NCBI GenBank assembly: GCA_007134025.1
Contig: SLLR01000067.1
Location: forward strand, 1 to 45,400
Length of the DNA stretch: 45,400 nucleotides
From: Desulfuromonadaceae bacterium
GTDB taxonomy: Bacteria; Desulfobacterota; Desulfuromonadia; Desulfuromonadales; Syntrophotaleaceae
Direction: 5' to 3'
Part shown: piece by piece, positions 18,145 to 26,129 of the stretch
How the letters are laid out: every line of letters begins with the position of its first letter
Position numbering within the stretch: the first letter of the stretch is position 1
Notes under the pieces: model-generated
Seen by the model: only the letters and a program-made list of their open reading frames with translations
Told to the model about the DNA's origin: nothing
Databases searched by the model: none
Translations under genes and position numbers: made by a program

Positions 18145-18974
18145 AAATCGTTCTGGCCGCCAGCGCCGGTTTTTGTTTCGGGGTCAAACGGGCCACTCAG
18201 ATGGCTTTCAAGGCGGCGGAGGAGACCCGCCGAATCTGCTCCCTGGGCCCCATCATTCATTCGCCTCAAGTGGTGGAAAAGCTCGAAAACAAGGGGGTGC
18301 GGGTGGTGGAAAAGCTGGAGGACATCGAGGAGGGGACGGTCATCATCCGCTCCCATGGCATCACCGCCGGCGAACTGGAGGAGATCAAGGCCCGCAACCT
18401 TATTCCCGTGGATGCGACCTGTCCCTTTGTGAAAAAAGCTCAGGATTACGCCACCATGCTCTGCTCTGAAGGGTATTCGGTGGTGCTCGTGGGGGAAAAA
18501 GATCATCCCGAAGTCAAGGGGATCATTTCCTATACCCGTGACGGCGAGGTCACGGTGGTTGCCGACAGCCAGGAAGCCCGACGCCTGCCGGGCAAGGGCA
18601 AGATCGGCATCGTTGCCCAAACCACTCAGTCTTTTAAAAATCTTCGCCAGGTGACCTCCGTCTGTCTCGATAAAAGCAAGGAGGTGCGGGTCTTCAATAC
18701 CATCTGCGACGCGACCTCGGTGCGCCAGCAGGAGGCGCGAAAAATAGCCCGGGAGGTGGACCTGATGCTGATCGTCGGCGGCTTTAACAGCGCTAACACC
18801 ACCCGCCTGGCCCAGATTTGCCGCGAACTGCAACCCCGTACCTATCACGTCGAGACCGCAGCGGAAATCGAGCCGAACTGGTTCGGAGGCGTTAATACTG
18901 TCGGCATTACTGCCGGCGCTTCGACCCCTCGGTGGATCATCGACGAAGTGGTGGAGCGCGTGGCCTGTTTCTGA
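18141..18974 (+). CDS. ispH: 4-hydroxy-3-methylbut-2-enyl diphosphate reductase
   Basis: Last step of the MEP isoprenoid pathway, making IPP and DMAPP with a [4Fe-4S] cluster. The 277-residue protein begins 'MKIVLAASAGFCFGVKRA'. The three cluster cysteines are Cys12, Cys94 ('VDATCPFVKKAQ') and Cys189 ('NTICDATSVRQ'). 'GITAGASTPRWIIDEV' near the C-terminus is also typical. It overlaps cmk by 4 bp and precedes rpsA. Some bacteria carry a fused IspH-S1 protein; here the two are separate. Confidence 0.97.
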   Translation: MKIVLAASAGFCFGVKRATQMAFKAAEETRRICSLGPIIHSPQVVEKLENKGVRVVEKLEDIEEGTVIIRSHGITAGELEEIKARNLIPVDATCPFVKKAQDYATMLCSEGYSVVLVGEKDHPEVKGIISYTRDGEVTVVADSQEARRLPGKGKIGIVAQTTQSFKNLRQVTSVCLDKSKEVRVFNTICDATSVRQQEARKIAREVDLMLIVGGFNSANTTRLAQICRELQPRTYHVETAAEIEPNWFGGVNTVGITAGASTPRWIIDEVVERVACF

Positions 18975-19020
18975 GCTTGCGTAGAAAAGCGCGGTTTCCG
19001 GATGAAAACCAAATAAGGGT

Positions 19021-19048
19021 TTGTTTTTTTCCAATTTCGTGTTATGTT
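19021..19048 (+). promoter_or_regulatory. Candidate promoter for rpsA
   Basis: TTGTTT (19021-19026), a 16-bp spacer and TATGTT (19043-19048) precede rpsA. The leader from about 19055 is roughly 60 nt. It contains an inverted repeat, ctgtcgtc (19072-19079) with gacgacag (19081-19088), shortly before the ribosome site. Confidence 0.4.
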
Positions 19049-19116
19049 CCCCGCCGTGACTTCAGGTCATGCTGTCGTCGGACGACAGGATTATTCCGAG
19101 GGGGTACGTATTTTAC

Positions 19117-20862
19117 ATGGTTGAAAGCAAAGAGAAAATAGGCAAGAACAAGGAAGTGGATCTGTTTGGAGATGACCTGGAAATGGATGAAGGCGAGCTG
19201 AGTTTCAGCGAGCTTTTTGAAAACAGCATCAAAGAACTGAATGTCGGTGATGTGGTCGAGGGGACCGTTGTACAGATCAATCCCGACACGGTTGTTGTTG
19301 ATGTGGGCTATAAATCCGAAGGCATCATTCCACTTTCTGAACTGGTCGATGAAAACGGGGAGGTCCATGTTGAAGTCGGGGACAAACTGGACGTGCTCTT
19401 CGAGCGCCGTGAAAACGAGAACGGACTGATCGGCCTTTCCAAAGAGAAGGCGGATCGTCAGAAGATCTGGAACGGCCTGGAAGAGGATGCCGTCGTCGAG
19501 GGTCGAATTGTCAGCCGTATCAAGGGTGGTCTGTCCGTTGACATCGGTGTGACTGCCTTCCTGCCCGGCTCTCAGGTGGATCTTCGGCCGGTACGCAATC
19601 TGGATAAACTCCTCGGAGAATCCTTTGATTTCAAGATCATCAAACTCAACAAGCGGCGTGGCAATATTGTGCTGTCCCGTCGGGTGCTTCTCGAGGAGCA
19701 GCGGGAAAGTCTCCGCAAGGACACTCTGGAGACCCTGTCTGAAGGTCAGGAGATCGAAGGTGTGGTGAAGAACCTCACCGATTACGGTGCGTTTATCGAT
19801 CTGGGCGGCATCGACGGGTTGCTGCACATCACCGACATGTCCTGGGGGCGGGTCGCGCATCCTTCCGATGTGCTTGCGGTCGGCGACAAGATCAAAGTCA
19901 AGGTCCTCAAGTTTGACCAGGAAAAAGCCCGGGTTTCCCTCGGTCTCAAGCAGATGATTCCCGATCCCTGGCTCAATGTGGACGATAAGTATCCAGTTGG
20001 GTCGCGGGTGGCCGGCAAGGTCGTCAGCCTGACCGATTACGGTGCTTTCGTTGAGCTCAGCGAGGGAGTGGAAGGTCTGATTCATGTTTCCGAGATGAGC
20101 TGGACCAAACGCATCAAGCATCCCAACAAACTGCTCAGCGTGGGCGACGAGATCGAAACCGTGGTGCTGGCCCTGGACATTCCCAGCCGCCGTATTTCCC
20201 TGGGCCTGAAGCAGACGGAGCGTAATCCCTGGGAGGTTATCGGCGAGAAGTTTCCGGTCGGCACCATTATAGAGGGCCAGGTCAAAAATATCACCGATTT
20301 CGGCATTTTTGTCGGGGTTGATGAAGGGATCGACGGTCTGGTGCATATCTCCGACCTGTCCTGGACCAAGCGGATCAAGCACCCTTCGGAAATTTACAAG
20401 AAGGGCGATCTGGTCAAGGCCGTGGTGTTGAATATCGATCAGGATAACGAACGCTTCTCCCTTGGCGTCAAGCAGCTCGCCGCAGATCCATGGCAGACCA
20501 TTACCACCCGTTATGCTCCCGGCACTCTGATCTCGGGCAAGGTAACTTCGGTTACCGACTTCGGCATCTTCCTTGAGGTTGAAGAGGGGATCGAGGGTCT
20601 GATTCACGTCTCCGAAATCAGCAAGGAGAAGATCGATACGCCGAAAGAGTTCGTCAGTGTTGGCGACAGCCTTGAGGCCGTGGTTCTGAACGTTGACACC
20701 AGCGAGCGCAAGATCGCTCTCTCGATCAAGAATCTGGCCCGGCAGAAGGAAAAGGCCGAGGTGGATGAATTCATGGGCGCACAGAAAAACGCGACCTCCA
20801 GCCTGGGCGATCTGCTTCAGGGAGCCATGAGCAAAGTCGGAAGCGATAACGACGAAGAATAA
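19117..20862 (+). CDS. rpsA: 30S ribosomal protein S1
   Basis: S1 binds mRNA leaders and helps initiation on the 30S subunit. The start is ATG 19117 (MVESKEKIGK), with 'gaggggg' upstream. The frame is open to 19069, but that would include the likely leader. The 581 residues hold six S1 (OB-fold) repeats at roughly 36-100, 121-185, 207-273, 294-361, 381-448 and 468-535. Repeats 3-6 share 'GKVVSLTDYGAFVELSEGVE'-type cores ending in 'GLIHVSEMSW'. The acidic N-terminal tail ('EVDLFGDDLEMDEGELSF') is common in this group. The gene ends at a strong terminator (20877-20919). Confidence 0.97.
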   Translation: MVESKEKIGKNKEVDLFGDDLEMDEGELSFSELFENSIKELNVGDVVEGTVVQINPDTVVVDVGYKSEGIIPLSELVDENGEVHVEVGDKLDVLFERRENENGLIGLSKEKADRQKIWNGLEEDAVVEGRIVSRIKGGLSVDIGVTAFLPGSQVDLRPVRNLDKLLGESFDFKIIKLNKRRGNIVLSRRVLLEEQRESLRKDTLETLSEGQEIEGVVKNLTDYGAFIDLGGIDGLLHITDMSWGRVAHPSDVLAVGDKIKVKVLKFDQEKARVSLGLKQMIPDPWLNVDDKYPVGSRVAGKVVSLTDYGAFVELSEGVEGLIHVSEMSWTKRIKHPNKLLSVGDEIETVVLALDIPSRRISLGLKQTERNPWEVIGEKFPVGTIIEGQVKNITDFGIFVGVDEGIDGLVHISDLSWTKRIKHPSEIYKKGDLVKAVVLNIDQDNERFSLGVKQLAADPWQTITTRYAPGTLISGKVTSVTDFGIFLEVEEGIEGLIHVSEISKEKIDTPKEFVSVGDSLEAVVLNVDTSERKIALSIKNLARQKEKAEVDEFMGAQKNATSSLGDLLQGAMSKVGSDNDEE

Positions 20863-20876
20863 TAAGGTCTGATTTT

Positions 20877-20919
20877 CGAAGCCCGTGTGGCCTTTAGCCA
20901 CCGGGCTTCGTTCTTTTTT
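20877..20919 (+). terminator. Rho-independent terminator after rpsA
   Basis: The outer stem cgaagcccg (20877-20885) pairs with cgggcttcg (20902-20910). An inner gtggc/gccac continuation follows after a single bulged base. The tract ttctttttt comes directly after. It ends the rpsA transcript just before sppA. Confidence 0.88.
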
Positions 20920-20930
20920 CGGGATTTCGG

Positions 20931-21815
20931 ATGAAAAGAAGACCATTTTTGATGGCCCTGCTGACCCTTGGGGCCATTTTTCTGTTTTTTTTGCTGCTAA
21001 TCATTCTGGTGGGAAAGACCACGGGACGTCCAGGTCGGTTTGTGCTCGGGGACAAGATTGGCTACGTGACCATTTCCGGTCCCATCATGGCTTCGGAAAC
21101 GATCATCGAGCAGCTCGACAAGTTCACCGAAGACGGCTCTGTCAAGGCGATCGTTCTGCGAATTGAATCTCCAGGAGGTGGAGTCAGCCCTTCACAGGAG
21201 ATTTACCATCGAGTCAAGGCGACCGCCGCCATCAAACCTGTTGTGGTTTCCATGGGATCGGTAGCCGCTTCCGGCGGTTATTATGTTGCCGTGCCCGCGC
21301 AGCGCATTCTTGCCAATCCAGGCACCATTACCGGAAGTATCGGTGTCATCATGCAGTTCACCAACATCGAAGAGTTGCTGGGCAAGGTGGGCCTGAAGAG
21401 CCAGGCCGTAAAAAGCGGTGAGCACAAGGATATCGGATCGCCGGTGCGGAGCATGTCAGCTGCGGATCGTGCCATTCTCCAGGCCCTCATCGACGACGTC
21501 CACAATCAGTTCGTTGAAGCAGTTGCCCAGGCCCGCAATATGAAGTCGTCGCGAGTTCGGCAACTGGCCGACGGACGGATTTTTACCGGCCGGCAGGCTT
21601 TGGAGGCCGGCCTGGTCGATGAATTGGGTAGTTATCAGGATGCCATTCGGGTGGCGGCGGAACTGGCCGGCATAGAAGGTAAACCCCGCATTGTCTATCC
21701 GGCCCGGGAAAGAACCCGCTGGGTGGAATATTTTGTTCAGGAAACGATGCAACAGGTTAAGCAAACCCTGCGGGGGAATGATGCCGGGTTGCAGTTTCTT
21801 TGGTCCGGCGAATAG
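20931..21815 (+). CDS. sppA: Signal peptide peptidase SppA
   Basis: A membrane serine protease that clears cleaved signal peptides. The 294-residue product has one N-terminal membrane anchor (about residues 7-27) and a single ClpP-like protease domain, the short SppA form rather than the doubled ~600-residue enterobacterial form. The Ser-Lys dyad is visible: Ser114 in 'GSVAASGGYYVA' and Lys166 in 'GEHKDIGSPVR', with the expected 52-residue spacing. 'LRIESPGGGVSPSQEI' precedes them. ihfB follows after 9 bp. Confidence 0.95.
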   Translation: MKRRPFLMALLTLGAIFLFFLLLIILVGKTTGRPGRFVLGDKIGYVTISGPIMASETIIEQLDKFTEDGSVKAIVLRIESPGGGVSPSQEIYHRVKATAAIKPVVVSMGSVAASGGYYVAVPAQRILANPGTITGSIGVIMQFTNIEELLGKVGLKSQAVKSGEHKDIGSPVRSMSAADRAILQALIDDVHNQFVEAVAQARNMKSSRVRQLADGRIFTGRQALEAGLVDELGSYQDAIRVAAELAGIEGKPRIVYPARERTRWVEYFVQETMQQVKQTLRGNDAGLQFLWSGE

Positions 21816-21824
21816 GAGGCTGTG

Positions 21825-22118
21825 ATGACCAAAAGCGAGTTGATCGAAAAATTATCCTACAGCAATAATCTGCTTGGGAAAAAAGAATCGGAACTGGTGG
21901 TCAATACGGTGTTGGAAGGCATCCGCAATGCTTTAATTGAGGGTGAGCGGGTCGAGATCAGGGGCTTCGGGTCCTTCACAGTTCGTACTCGGGATGCCCG
22001 GGATGCCCGAAATCCCAAAAGCGGCGAGGTTGTGCGTATCGCTTCCAAAAAGACCGCGTTTTTTAAAACCGGCAAGGAATTGCGTGAGCGGGTGGATAAG
22101 GAAGCCCCAGGACTTTAA
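21825..22118 (+). CDS. ihfB: Integration host factor beta-type subunit
   Basis: A 97-residue DNA-bending protein of the HU/IHF family. The start is ATG 21825, 5 nt after 'aggagg'. The N-terminus 'MTKSELIEKLSYSN' and the core 'GERVEIRGFGSFTVRTR' with 'RNPKSGEVVRIASK' fit IHF-beta better than HU. In many bacteria ihfB sits downstream of rpsA, as here with sppA between. The tip-of-arm proline region (RNPKSGE) is intact. Confidence 0.88.
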   Translation: MTKSELIEKLSYSNNLLGKKESELVVNTVLEGIRNALIEGERVEIRGFGSFTVRTRDARDARNPKSGEVVRIASKKTAFFKTGKELRERVDKEAPGL

Positions 22119-22156
22119 CGAAGCCGCGGACACAAAATTCGGCAAAGGATCGACTC

Positions 22157-22546
22157 ATGACAGTGCCCAACACGCATTTGGCTATTTCTCCATCCCTGGT
22201 CGGTACGCCTGTTGAACTTTCCCCTAACCGGGCCGTAGCGCAGCTTGTGACCCGGCAGGAAATGTGTGCCGACGATGCGGGGCTGGTCCATGGCGGTTTT
22301 GCTTTCGGTCTGGCCGATTACGCGGCTATGCTGGCCGTCAATGATCCCTTCGTTGTTCTCGGATCAGCTGAAAGCAGGTTTCTGGCTCCGGTTCGCTGTG
22401 GCGAGCTGATGATGGCCACCGCCGAGGTGGTGGAAGAACAGGGCAAAAAACGCCAGGTTGATTGTCGGATCACGGTTGGCGATCGGGTTGTTTTTGAAGG
22501 GCGGTTCATTTGCTTTGTGCTGCCACGGCACGTCCTGGATCAGTAA
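22157..22546 (+). CDS. Hotdog-fold (PaaI-like) thioesterase
   Basis: A 129-residue single-domain hotdog protein. The segment 'DDAGLVHGGFAFGLADYAAM' is the family's active-site helix with the 'HGG' motif, and 'ESRFLAPVRCGELMMATAEV' is a core strand region. Such proteins hydrolyse acyl-CoA or acyl-ACP thioesters; the substrate here is unknown. The start is ATG 22157, with 'aaagga' 7 nt upstream. It follows ihfB by 38 bp and precedes a hairpin terminator at 22605. Confidence 0.78.
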   Translation: MTVPNTHLAISPSLVGTPVELSPNRAVAQLVTRQEMCADDAGLVHGGFAFGLADYAAMLAVNDPFVVLGSAESRFLAPVRCGELMMATAEVVEEQGKKRQVDCRITVGDRVVFEGRFICFVLPRHVLDQ

Positions 22547-22604
22547 TTCGTCTCGCGTTTGGGTAGTGCATTTTTTCTTTGTTGTGCCTTGGATATTCTC
22601 TGGT

Positions 22605-22638
22605 AAAGGCCCCTTCCTGATTTCGGATGGGGCCTTTT
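22605..22638 (+). terminator. Probable terminator after the thioesterase gene
   Basis: aaaggcccc (22605-22613) pairs with ggggccttt (22629-22637), and the loop can extend the stem through tcc/gga. A short T stretch is built into the 3' arm, but no long U-tract follows. It lies in the 249-bp gap before the pseudouridine synthase. The rest of that gap (22640-22795) can fold an imperfect hairpin around 22727-22768 but shows no gene. Confidence 0.6.
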
Positions 22639-22795
22639 GCTTGGTTCTGCCGCTGCCGGGCTCCTTGGCCTTTCAAGCAACAGAAAGCTTCAACGCAATG
22701 TGACCCTTACGGCAAGGGTCCTGCGTTTCGAAGGCGTCTGCCGCAGAGGGGTGCAGGGCCTCTTCGAAGTGGTTAATTTTACCAGAGGTACTATC

Positions 22796-23743
22796 ATGGC
22801 AGGAAAGATTTATCGCCTTCTGGTCGATGCGGAAACCTCGGGGATCCGCATCGACCAGTTTGTTGCCGCCAGGGTGCCGGAGCTGTCCCGGGGGCAGGTA
22901 CGAAAAATTATTGACCTCGGGGGGGTTCATCTGGCCGGAAGGCGGGTCGGGCGCTGCTCTCTGGAGGTGCGGTGCGGTCAGAAGGTGGAGGTCTATCTGG
23001 ACGGCCGCTCCCTGGAGATTTTTTCCTTGTCTCCGGACCAGATTTTGTTTCAGGATGCTTATCTGCTGGTGATCGATAAGCCGGCGGGAGTTGAATTTCA
23101 ACCCACTCATGCCCGGTATAAGGGAACCCTTTACGATGCGGTTCGTCGCTATCTCGCTGAATCTGAGAGCAGCGGGGTGACGTTGGGCATGGTTCAGCGC
23201 CTGGATCGGGATACATCCGGAGCGACGGTTTTTTCCATACACCCCCGTGCTCACGGAGCTATGACCAAACTGTTTTCCGAACGTCGTGTCGAGAAACGCT
23301 ACCGCGCTCTGGTGTGCGGTAGCCCTGAGGAAGATTGCGGCGAAATTCGCTCTCTACTGGCCCGACAACATCGCACCAATCGTATGAAATCTGTCGACAA
23401 AGGGGGCAAGGAGGCGATTACCCGGTATCGGGTGCTGGAACGTTTTGACAGCTACGCTCTTGTCGAAGTGGAACTGGTCACCGGTCGCTCTCATCAGATT
23501 CGAGCACATTTTTGCGAAGCGGGACACGCTCTGCTCGGTGATCGAAGCTATGGCGGTGACGGTTCCTCTACTGACTGCGAAGCGCCACGCACGATGCTCC
23601 ACGCCTTCCGTCTGGCCTTCACCCATCCGGTCTCCGGGCTTCCCCTGGTGTTTGAGGTGGCTCCGCCTGCGGATATGCTGGCGGTCCTGAACGGCCTGAG
23701 AGACCATAACAACCCATGGTCGCTGCAAACTCCAAAAGAATAG
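22796..23743 (+). CDS. RluA/RluD-family RNA pseudouridine synthase
   Basis: Isomerises uridine to pseudouridine in rRNA or tRNA. The start is ATG 22796 (MAGKIYRLLVDAE), with 'agaggt' upstream. The open frame reaches 22637 but crosses the terminator region. The 315 residues have an N-terminal S4 RNA-binding domain (about 16-65, 'RIDQFVAARVPELSRGQVRK'). The catalytic block is 'MVQRLDRDTSG' with Asp137 (the family usually has HRLDRDTSG), then 'EKRYRALV' and 'LVTGRSHQIRAHF'. Which uridine it modifies cannot be told from sequence. lgt starts 10 bp later. Confidence 0.9.
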   Translation: MAGKIYRLLVDAETSGIRIDQFVAARVPELSRGQVRKIIDLGGVHLAGRRVGRCSLEVRCGQKVEVYLDGRSLEIFSLSPDQILFQDAYLLVIDKPAGVEFQPTHARYKGTLYDAVRRYLAESESSGVTLGMVQRLDRDTSGATVFSIHPRAHGAMTKLFSERRVEKRYRALVCGSPEEDCGEIRSLLARQHRTNRMKSVDKGGKEAITRYRVLERFDSYALVEVELVTGRSHQIRAHFCEAGHALLGDRSYGGDGSSTDCEAPRTMLHAFRLAFTHPVSGLPLVFEVAPPADMLAVLNGLRDHNNPWSLQTPKE

Positions 23744-23753
23744 AAGGATTACT

Positions 23754-24539
23754 ATGCTGACTTATCCTCAGATCGATCCGGTTATCTTCCGGTTCGGCCC
23801 CTTCGCCATTCGCTGGTACGGACTCATGTACCTGCTGGGTTTTTTGGCCGGTTACGTTCTGATTCGGCACCTGTCACGTTTGCGGCACCTGCCTTTGAAT
23901 AAAACCGAGGCAGCGGACCTGCTTTTCTATTGTGTGCTTGGGGTCGTGGTTGGTGGGCGCCTCGGCTATGTACTCTTCTACGACCTGGGGTATTTTCTGA
24001 CCCGTCCTTTGCAGGCTTTAGCCATCTGGCAGGGAGGGATGAGTTTTCACGGGGGACTGGCCGGGGTGGTGGTGGCGGTGTCTCTTTTTTGCTGGCGAAA
24101 GAAACTGTCCTGGTTCCTGACCGCCGATGTGCTGGTGACGGCAGCGACTGTGGGTATCGGTCTGGGGCGGCTGGGCAATTTTATCAACGGCGAGCTGTGG
24201 GGTCGGGTGACGGAAGCACCCTGGGGTATGGTGTTCCCAGGAGCCGGACCGTTGCCCCGCCATCCCAGTCAACTTTACGAAGCCCTGCTTGAAGGTGCTT
24301 TGCTGTTTGCGATACTGTATCTGCTGCACCGCAGAGCTGCGGCACCGGGTATTCCTTTCTTCAGCTTCCTTCTGCTTTACGGAGTGTTTCGTTTTGCGGT
24401 GGAGTTTTTCAGAGAACCCGATGCCCATATCGGCACCTTGGGTCATTTGCTGACTATGGGGCAGGTGCTGTCTTTGCCGATGATTCTTGTCGGGGTGGCG
24501 GGGCTTGCCTGGATTCATGCCGGAAGGCGCAGGCCGTGA
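23754..24539 (+). CDS. lgt: Prolipoprotein diacylglyceryl transferase
   Basis: Attaches diacylglycerol from phosphatidylglycerol to the lipobox cysteine of prolipoproteins. The 261-residue integral membrane protein has several hydrophobic helices and the signature blocks 'FAIRWYGLMYLLGFL', 'VVGGRLGYVLFYD', 'GGMSFHGGLAGVV' and 'GLGRLGNFINGELWGR'. It would process the lipoproteins encoded further along (26412, 28120, 28929). Its stop overlaps the next gene's GTG start by 4 bp. Confidence 0.96.
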   Translation: MLTYPQIDPVIFRFGPFAIRWYGLMYLLGFLAGYVLIRHLSRLRHLPLNKTEAADLLFYCVLGVVVGGRLGYVLFYDLGYFLTRPLQALAIWQGGMSFHGGLAGVVVAVSLFCWRKKLSWFLTADVLVTAATVGIGLGRLGNFINGELWGRVTEAPWGMVFPGAGPLPRHPSQLYEALLEGALLFAILYLLHRRAAAPGIPFFSFLLLYGVFRFAVEFFREPDAHIGTLGHLLTMGQVLSLPMILVGVAGLAWIHAGRRRP

Positions 24540-25174
24540 GGCGGGTTCGAGGCGTTATTTTTGACTGCGACGGGGTACTGTTTGAGAGTCGTGAGGCCAA
24601 TCTGGCCTACTACAATACAGTTTTTGAACGGTGCGGGTTCGCTCCGGTGCAGGTTGACGATGAGGACAAAATGCGGATTTGCCATACCCGCTCCACCCCC
24701 GAGGTGTTCCGTCTGCTGTTGGAACCGCTTCAGGCGCAGCAGGCATTGACGGTGGCAAAAAACTTGGATTACAAACAGTTTACACCGCTGATGGTGCCTG
24801 AGCCCGATCTATTGGAAGTTCTGGAGGTGCTGTTTCAGGACCGCCCCTTGGCTGTGGCCACCAACCGCGGTCGGGGTGCCCGGGATCTGTTGGCCTTTTT
24901 TAACCTGGAGCGTTATTTCACCACGATAGTGAGCAGCGCCGACGTGGAGAGGCCTAAACCCAGCCCCGATATGCTGCTGCTGGCGGCTCGAAGGCTCGGT
25001 TTCGATTCCGGCGAGCTGCTTTTTATCGGCGATTCGGAACTTGATTACCAGGCCGCCGAGGAGGCCGGCATGCCCTTTGTCGGCTATAAAAATCGTTTTT
25101 CCAATGGAACTTCCGTTAACAGCCACCGGGAACTGCTGAGGTTGCTCGGTGTCGACGGGGCCAGCCCTCAATAA
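24536..25174 (+). CDS. HAD-superfamily hydrolase (phosphoglycolate phosphatase-like)
   Basis: A 212-residue haloacid-dehalogenase-fold phosphatase with a GTG start at 24536 overlapping the lgt stop (GTGA), so translation is probably coupled. Motif I is 'GVIFDCDGVLFES' (Asp10, Asp12), motif II is 'VATNRG', the motif III lysine is in 'ERPKPSPDMLL' and motif IV is 'FIGDSELDYQAAEEAG'. The long cap insertion suits the phosphoglycolate/beta-phosphoglucomutase subgroup; the substrate is unknown. Its 3' end overlaps the convergent RsbW-like gene by 7 bp, with no terminator visible. Confidence 0.85.
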   Translation: MRRVRGVIFDCDGVLFESREANLAYYNTVFERCGFAPVQVDDEDKMRICHTRSTPEVFRLLLEPLQAQQALTVAKNLDYKQFTPLMVPEPDLLEVLEVLFQDRPLAVATNRGRGARDLLAFFNLERYFTTIVSSADVERPKPSPDMLLLAARRLGFDSGELLFIGDSELDYQAAEEAGMPFVGYKNRFSNGTSVNSHRELLRLLGVDGASPQ

Positions 25175-25590
25175 AGATTCTTTTCCATTTCAAGCACGTG
25201 GCCGTCGTCGAGCTTGATATAGCTTACCCGATCCATCAGCGACTTAATGATAAAGATGCCGCGGCCGTGCTCCTCAAGAGTGTCGTCGCAAGACTCCTGC
25301 ACATCGCAGAGCGAAAAGCCGGGTCCCTGGTCAAAAACACGTATGGTGAGAAGACCGTTTTCGACCCGAATGGTGACGTGAAGAAACGGGCTGCTTCGGT
25401 TGTCGGCCGCATGCTCAATGGCGTTGGCTACCGCTTCAGTCAGCACCAGATTGACATGGTAAGCCAGCGTTTCCCGGTCGCCGGAAAATGAGCTCAGGTT
25501 CCAGGCCAGCTGTTCTCCGATCTTGCCGATCAGACACAAATAGTCGGTTTCATAGGGAAAACTGATATCAAGAAAGATGCGCTCGCTCAT
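25168..25590 (-). CDS. RsbW-like ATP-binding anti-sigma/anti-anti-sigma kinase
   Basis: A 140-residue GHKL-fold protein with the N-box 'LVLTEAVANAIEHAADN', the G1 box 'VFDQGPGF' and the G2 box 'HGRGIFIIKSLMD'. These are the ATP site of RsbW/SpoIIAB-type serine kinases. Such proteins bind a sigma factor or other target and phosphorylate a STAS-domain antagonist. The STAS partner is the gene immediately upstream, overlapping by 4 bp (ATGA). No sigma factor or PP2C phosphatase is in the window, so the controlled target is unknown. Confidence 0.87.
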   Translation of the reverse strand: MSERIFLDISFPYETDYLCLIGKIGEQLAWNLSSFSGDRETLAYHVNLVLTEAVANAIEHAADNRSSPFLHVTIRVENGLLTIRVFDQGPGFSLCDVQESCDDTLEEHGRGIFIIKSLMDRVSYIKLDDGHVLEMEKNLY

Positions 25591-25943
25591 GTCTGCTCGG
25601 ATAAATCCTGAAAGCTGCTCAGTGCCTGGTGCCGGTCGGAAAAAATATCAAACACCCGATGCAGCCGGGTCAGTTCGAACATGGATTGTACCTGCGGCTG
25701 CAGGCCGCAGAGTTTGAGACTGCCGTTACGGGCGCTGGCATTCTTGAAGCCTGAGACCAGGGCGCCAAGACCGGATGAATCGACAAACCGAACGTCCTGC
25801 AGATCAATGATCATGCGGTGATTTCCCTCTTCCAGCAGTTTCAGCATCTGGTTTTTAAGTTCCGGGCTGTTGTGAGCGTCAAGGCGTTCTTCTTGAACCT
25901 GAATCAGGGTGACGGCATCTCGGGACTCAATGTTGGTCAACAT
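25587..25943 (-). CDS. STAS-domain anti-sigma factor antagonist
   Basis: A 118-residue single STAS domain starting at the minus-strand ATG 25943 (MLTNIESRDAVTL), behind 'gaggag'. A longer in-frame start is rejected for lack of a ribosome site. The phosphorylation segment 'VRFVDSSGLGALVSG' places the modifiable serine at 56 or 57, as in SpoIIAA/RsbV. 'NHRMIIDLQDVRF' is the preceding core strand. It is coupled to the RsbW-like kinase gene. A 7-bp hairpin (25955-25961 with 25968-25974) lies immediately 5' of the ribosome site. Confidence 0.9.
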   Translation of the reverse strand: MLTNIESRDAVTLIQVQEERLDAHNSPELKNQMLKLLEEGNHRMIIDLQDVRFVDSSGLGALVSGFKNASARNGSLKLCGLQPQVQSMFELTRLHRVFDIFSDRHQALSSFQDLSEQT

Positions 25944-26129
25944 AGGGTTCTCCTCAGGCGAAAAAAGTCGCCTGCGATGTTTTGTTGGCGATATGGCAGA
26001 AAGCGCCAGGTTGCAGAACTTTTTCCCTGCCAGTCGTTTCCGCTCCAAGCTGATGGTTGCCGGTTGTTTACTTCGTTTTCCCATACTGCGCTATTGGATA
26101 ACGAAGCGAATCTGCCTCATAATACCATG

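Noticed and set aside
19042-20946. A 634-codon open frame antisense to rpsA, and similar long antisense frames over secD, argC, the peptide-binding gene and galE
   Set aside because: They are shadows of strongly biased coding sequence on the other strand. They lack ribosome sites and give low-complexity, Gln/His/Gly-rich products with no domain.
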